From positions 1 to 49,197 of the forward strand of contig JAGYNM010000003.1 of NCBI GenBank assembly GCA_018399335.1: 49,197 bases of DNA, written 5' to 3'. Positions 47,245 through 49,197 of the stretch are shown piece by piece (positions within the stretch are counted from its first letter, which is position 1; each line of letters starts with the position of its first letter). Source of the DNA: Bacteroidales bacterium (GTDB lineage Bacteria > Bacteroidota > Bacteroidia > Bacteroidales > F082). Under the pieces are notes generated by a model, which had not been told where the DNA came from, ran no database searches, and saw only the letters and a list, made by a program, of their open reading frames with translations. A program made the translations under genes and the position numbers.

Positions 47245-47781
47245 ATGAAAACAATGACCAAACTCTTACTCCTTTTGGCTGTGGTTGCTTTACTCAGTCC
47301 GGGATGTGAAAAAGCCAAAGATTTGCTCGATGTTAAATTCGATGCCAACTTCAAAAGTGATCTGAATATTGATGTGCCAGCTGGTACCAAAAGCGCAACT
47401 TTCGGTGCTGAGGCTACCATCGACCCTCAATCAAACACTGATTTTGCTGAATATGGAAGTAAAATCAAAGAAATTGAAATAAAAGAAGCAAAAGCTACAA
47501 TCCTTGCCATCAACAAAACCGTTGTACTGGAAAACGCTGAGATTTCTGTTACCTCAGGCAGCATGACACCAGCAAAGTGGAGTTTCAGCAACGAAAACTT
47601 AGCTGTTGGAACCGTGCTTACTTTAGGCAACGATAGCGGACAATGGGATAATGTTCAGGCAATTTTGAATACACAAAATGCTTTTACAACTGCCATTAAT
47701 GGAACAGTGAGTGAAGACGATGTTCAGTTTACGCTTCAAATCGAAATCAAAACAAGCGTAACAGCTAATCCGCTCGACTAA
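47245..47781 (+). CDS. Small putative lipoprotein of unknown function
   Basis: I used ATG 47245 (MKTMTKLLLLLAVVALLSPGCEKAKD); the ORF-track start at 47200 adds residues before the signal. The 178-residue product has a lipoprotein signal with lipobox 'LLSPGC' (Cys at about residue 21). The mature part is rich in beta-strand alternation and Thr/Asn ('LNIDVPAGTKSATFGAEATIDPQSNTDFAEYGSKIKEIEIKEAKATIL'). No named domain is recognised. It is transcribed on its own after trkH, with a TTGCACTTTTG promoter-like sequence 34 bases upstream, and is ended by a perfect terminator hairpin shared with the convergent SSB array. Confidence 0.8.
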   Translation: MKTMTKLLLLLAVVALLSPGCEKAKDLLDVKFDANFKSDLNIDVPAGTKSATFGAEATIDPQSNTDFAEYGSKIKEIEIKEAKATILAINKTVVLENAEISVTSGSMTPAKWSFSNENLAVGTVLTLGNDSGQWDNVQAILNTQNAFTTAINGTVSEDDVQFTLQIEIKTSVTANPLD

Positions 47782-47800
47782 TTTTTAATGACTTAAAGTA

Positions 47801-47836
47801 AAAAGCGGCTGGCAAATAAATTTGCCAGCCGCTTTT
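47801..47836. terminator. Bidirectional terminator with perfect 16-bp stem
   Basis: AAAAGCGGCTGGCAAA (47801-47816) and TTTGCCAGCCGCTTTT (47821-47836) form a perfect 16-bp stem with a four-base loop. It lies between the convergent lipoprotein (+) and SSB array (-) genes; T-rich tracts serve each strand. Confidence 0.9.
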
Positions 47837-47854
47837 ATTTATTCCTGTTCGGAT

Positions 47855-48181
47855 TTAGAAAGCCAAAATTTCGTTTACTACAACCTCAACCTGATAGCGC
47901 TTGTTACCATCTTTGTCTTCCCAGCTGCGGTTTGTCAGCTTACCCGAAACAGCAAGCTCTTTGCCTTTTTTAACAAGCTTTTCAACTACCTCAGCAGATT
48001 TTCCCCAGGCCACAAGCTGATGCCATTGGGTATCTTCTACCCGCTCGCCTTTCTGATCATAGTAATAGCTGTTTGTTGCAATGGAAAATCGGGCCATTTT
48101 GCGCTCTTTGTCAAATGATTTAATTTCCGGATCCATGCCTGCACGGCCGATAAGTTGTACGAAGTTATTTAATGATGTCAT
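47855..48181 (-). CDS. Single-stranded DNA-binding protein paralog 1 (OB fold, short)
   Basis: A 108-residue OB-fold protein. I used ATG 48181 (MTSLNNFVQLIGRAGMDPEIKSF); the upstream extension in the ORF track is the intergenic leader. Family motifs are 'VQLIGRAGMDPEIKSFDKERKMARFSIATNSYYYDQKGERVEDTQWHQLVAWGKSAEVVEKLVKKGKELAVSGKLTNRSWEDKDGNKRYQVEVVVNEILAF'. The aromatic and WHQLVAWGK stretch match bacterial Ssb. The acidic C-terminal tip (DDDIPF) through which Ssb contacts repair proteins is absent. It is the last member of the array on the minus strand and the closest to the terminator. Confidence 0.9.
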   Translation of the reverse strand: MTSLNNFVQLIGRAGMDPEIKSFDKERKMARFSIATNSYYYDQKGERVEDTQWHQLVAWGKSAEVVEKLVKKGKELAVSGKLTNRSWEDKDGNKRYQVEVVVNEILAF

Positions 48182-48236
48182 GATTTTCAAGTGTTTATTG
48201 ATTAATAAAATGCAAATTTGATTGTGATAGTTGCAA

Positions 48237-48578
48237 TCAGCTGGCAACTTTGGTGAATGTATGAATTTGATTCAATACAACCTCCACAAAATAGCGGGTG
48301 TTACCATCTTTGTCTTCGTAGGTGCGGTTTGTAAGCTTGCCGGTTATGGCAATTTCACTACCTTTCCTGACTATTTTTTCTACCACTTCTGCAGTTTTTC
48401 CCCAGGCAACCAGCTGATGCCACTGAGTATCTTCTACACGTTCGCCTTTCTGGTTATAGTAATAACTGCTAGTAGCCATCGAAAAACGGGCCATTTTACG
48501 GTCTTTGTCAAATGTTTTAATTTCAGGATCTTTTCCTGCGTGACCGATTAACTGTACATTGTTACTTAATGTTGTCAT
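48237..48578 (-). CDS. Single-stranded DNA-binding protein paralog 2 (OB fold, short)
   Basis: A 113-residue paralog with the ATG at 48578 (MTTLSNNVQLIGHAGKDPEIKTFDKDRKMARFSMATSSYYYNQKGERVEDTQWHQLVAWGKTAEVVEKIVRKG). It is close to paralog 1 over the whole OB fold and ends '...VVLNQIHTFTKVAS', again without an acidic tip. Upstream in-frame codons (TTG AAA ATC) belong to the conserved leader, so the ATG is preferred. It lies 55 bases upstream of paralog 1, so the array is likely one transcript. Confidence 0.88.
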   Translation of the reverse strand: MTTLSNNVQLIGHAGKDPEIKTFDKDRKMARFSMATSSYYYNQKGERVEDTQWHQLVAWGKTAEVVEKIVRKGSEIAITGKLTNRTYEDKDGNTRYFVEVVLNQIHTFTKVAS

Positions 48579-48644
48579 GATTTTCAAGTATTTAATGAAT
48601 GAATAAGTGTTGAATTCAATAATGGATTTAAAAATTTGATGAGG

Positions 48645-48974
48645 CTAGCTCACGCTGCGGATTTCATTCAATACGATTTCCACTTTTGTGCGTTTTTGTC
48701 CACTCCGGTCTTCCCAATTCCAACTGCTCAGCTTTCCGCTAATGGCGACTTTCTTGCCTTTTTTTACCTGCATTTGAACCACATCGGCAAGCTTGCCCCA
48801 GGCTACCACCTGATGCCATTGAGTTTTTGAGATACGCTCCCCATCTTCGTTTGTTGAAGCACTGTTGGTTACAAATGCAAAACGTGCCATTTTTCTTGTG
48901 TTTTCCAGATTTTTAATCGTTGGATTGTTGCCGGCGCGACCGGTCAATTTTACGCTGTCGTTTAATGTTGTCAT
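48645..48974 (-). CDS. Single-stranded DNA-binding protein paralog 3 (OB fold, diverged)
   Basis: A 109-residue paralog, ATG 48974 (MTTLNDSVKLTGRAGNNPTIKNLENTRKMARFAFVTNSASTNEDGERISKTQWHQVVAWGKLADVVQMQVKKGKKVAISGKLSSWNWEDRSGQKRTKVEIVLNEIRSVS). It is the most diverged of the array: the YYY stretch is replaced by 'NSASTNEDG'. There is no acidic tip. The spacing to paralog 2 is 66 bases. Confidence 0.85.
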   Translation of the reverse strand: MTTLNDSVKLTGRAGNNPTIKNLENTRKMARFAFVTNSASTNEDGERISKTQWHQVVAWGKLADVVQMQVKKGKKVAISGKLSSWNWEDRSGQKRTKVEIVLNEIRSVS

Positions 48975-49035
48975 GATTTTCAAGTGTTTAATGAATGGAT
49001 AATGATTCTAATTCAGTAACGGGATTGTGTTCGTC

Positions 49036-49197
49036 TCAGCTCGCAAGTTTTCCAAAGACCTGGATTTGATTCAGGACAATCTCAACAGCATAACGCTTGT
49101 TGCCTTCCTTGTCGTCCCAGCTGCGGTTGGTCAGCTTGCCTGAAACAGCAAGCTGTCTGCCTTTTTTTACAAGTTTTTCAACTACTTCTGCTGTTTT
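49036..49197 (-). CDS. Single-stranded DNA-binding protein paralog 4 (partial at window edge)
   Basis: The C-terminal 53 codons of a fourth copy are present; the gene continues past the right edge. The residues are 'KTAEVVEKLVKKGRQLAVSGKLTNRSWDDKEGNKRYAVEIVLNQIQVFGKLAS', close to paralogs 1 and 2. The stop is TGA at 49036-49038, 61 bases upstream of paralog 3. No acidic tip is seen. The array may extend further beyond the window. Confidence 0.85.
   Translation of the reverse strand, partial: KTAEVVEKLVKKGRQLAVSGKLTNRSWDDKEGNKRYAVEIVLNQIQVFGKLAS

Larger units (their letters stand above)
48179..49000 (-). repeat. Conserved 5' leader repeated before SSB paralogs 1-3
   Basis: Directly upstream of the starts at 48181, 48578 and 48974 the minus strand reads a near-identical segment, ATTCATTAAACACTTGAAAATC followed by ATG, with one or two changes between copies 2 and 3 and more in copy 1. 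The identity extends about 20 bases, more than is expected for unrelated leaders. It is either a footprint of tandem duplication or a shared translation/regulatory leader. The coordinates cover the whole set of three copies; the individual copies are at about 48179-48203, 48576-48600 and 48972-48996. Confidence 0.65.

Noticed and set aside
47822-48118. Plus-strand ORFs opposite the SSB genes (also 48231-48551 and 48636-48830)
   Set aside because: They are antisense readings of paralogous SSB genes and resemble one another only because the genes do.
1-49197. tRNA, rRNA, CRISPR or riboswitch
   Set aside because: No cloverleaf, rRNA motif, repeat-spacer array or recognisable aptamer was seen by eye; a dedicated RNA search could still reveal a small RNA.

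Overview
The window looks like a chromosomal segment of a Bacteroidota bacterium, probably a Bacteroidales-like anaerobe (inference). The evidence is type IX secretion (T9SS) C-terminal sorting domains, an S46 peptidase, a short AMP nucleosidase, a single-chain 1231-residue PurL, DUF3822 next to rsmD, two-domain aspartyl proteases, and TAnnTTTG -7 promoter motifs 20-50 bases upstream of many genes. I saw no rRNA, tRNA, CRISPR array, insertion sequence or prophage. No gene-free stretch exceeds about 300 bases; the longest (24960-25216, 26204-26452, 36211-36454, 39487-39776) hold promoters or nothing recognisable.

Layout. 1-26.2 kb is clean, ordinary core genome: the end of metX, a CDF cation transporter, purL, a short-chain dehydrogenase, two tandem long-chain acyl-CoA synthetases, then (minus) holA and amn. 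On the plus strand follow a restriction-endonuclease-like (HsdR_N) protein overlapping a TPR-PAS hybrid histidine kinase, a membrane-anchored unknown, DUF3822 and rsmD. On the minus strand follow DUF2795, a cobalamin adenosyltransferase, a LolD/MacB-type ABC ATPase, an O-methyltransferase-like protein, a secreted unknown, a T9SS cargo protein, dnaK and a lipoprotein.

From about 26.45 to 46.07 kb nearly every gene is broken by dispersed one- or two-base indels, although the encoded families are readable by hopping frames: panB, an RluA pseudouridine synthase, a secreted unknown, a T9SS-tagged peptidoglycan-recognition amidase, a second hybrid kinase, a methyltransferase, an S46 dipeptidyl-peptidase, a transglutaminase-like protein, a GIY-YIG/DUF4357 protein, an HdrC/HdrB-like iron-sulfur pair, an aspartyl protease, a nitrilase, trkA and the start of trkH. 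An undamaged island (about 40.37-43.65 kb) carries a secreted four-copy CBM48-like protein and a methionine aminotransferase. Unrelated housekeeping genes damaged evenly, with sharp clean edges, point to unpolished long-read or gap-fill sequence rather than biological decay.

The last 3 kb is clean: a small lipoprotein, then a perfect bidirectional terminator, then at least four tandem minus-strand single-stranded DNA-binding protein paralogs that lack the acidic C-terminal tip and share a near-identical 5' leader. This SSB array and the CBM48/aspartyl-protease pair are the most unusual real biology seen here; I did not find a convincing new defence or mobile system.
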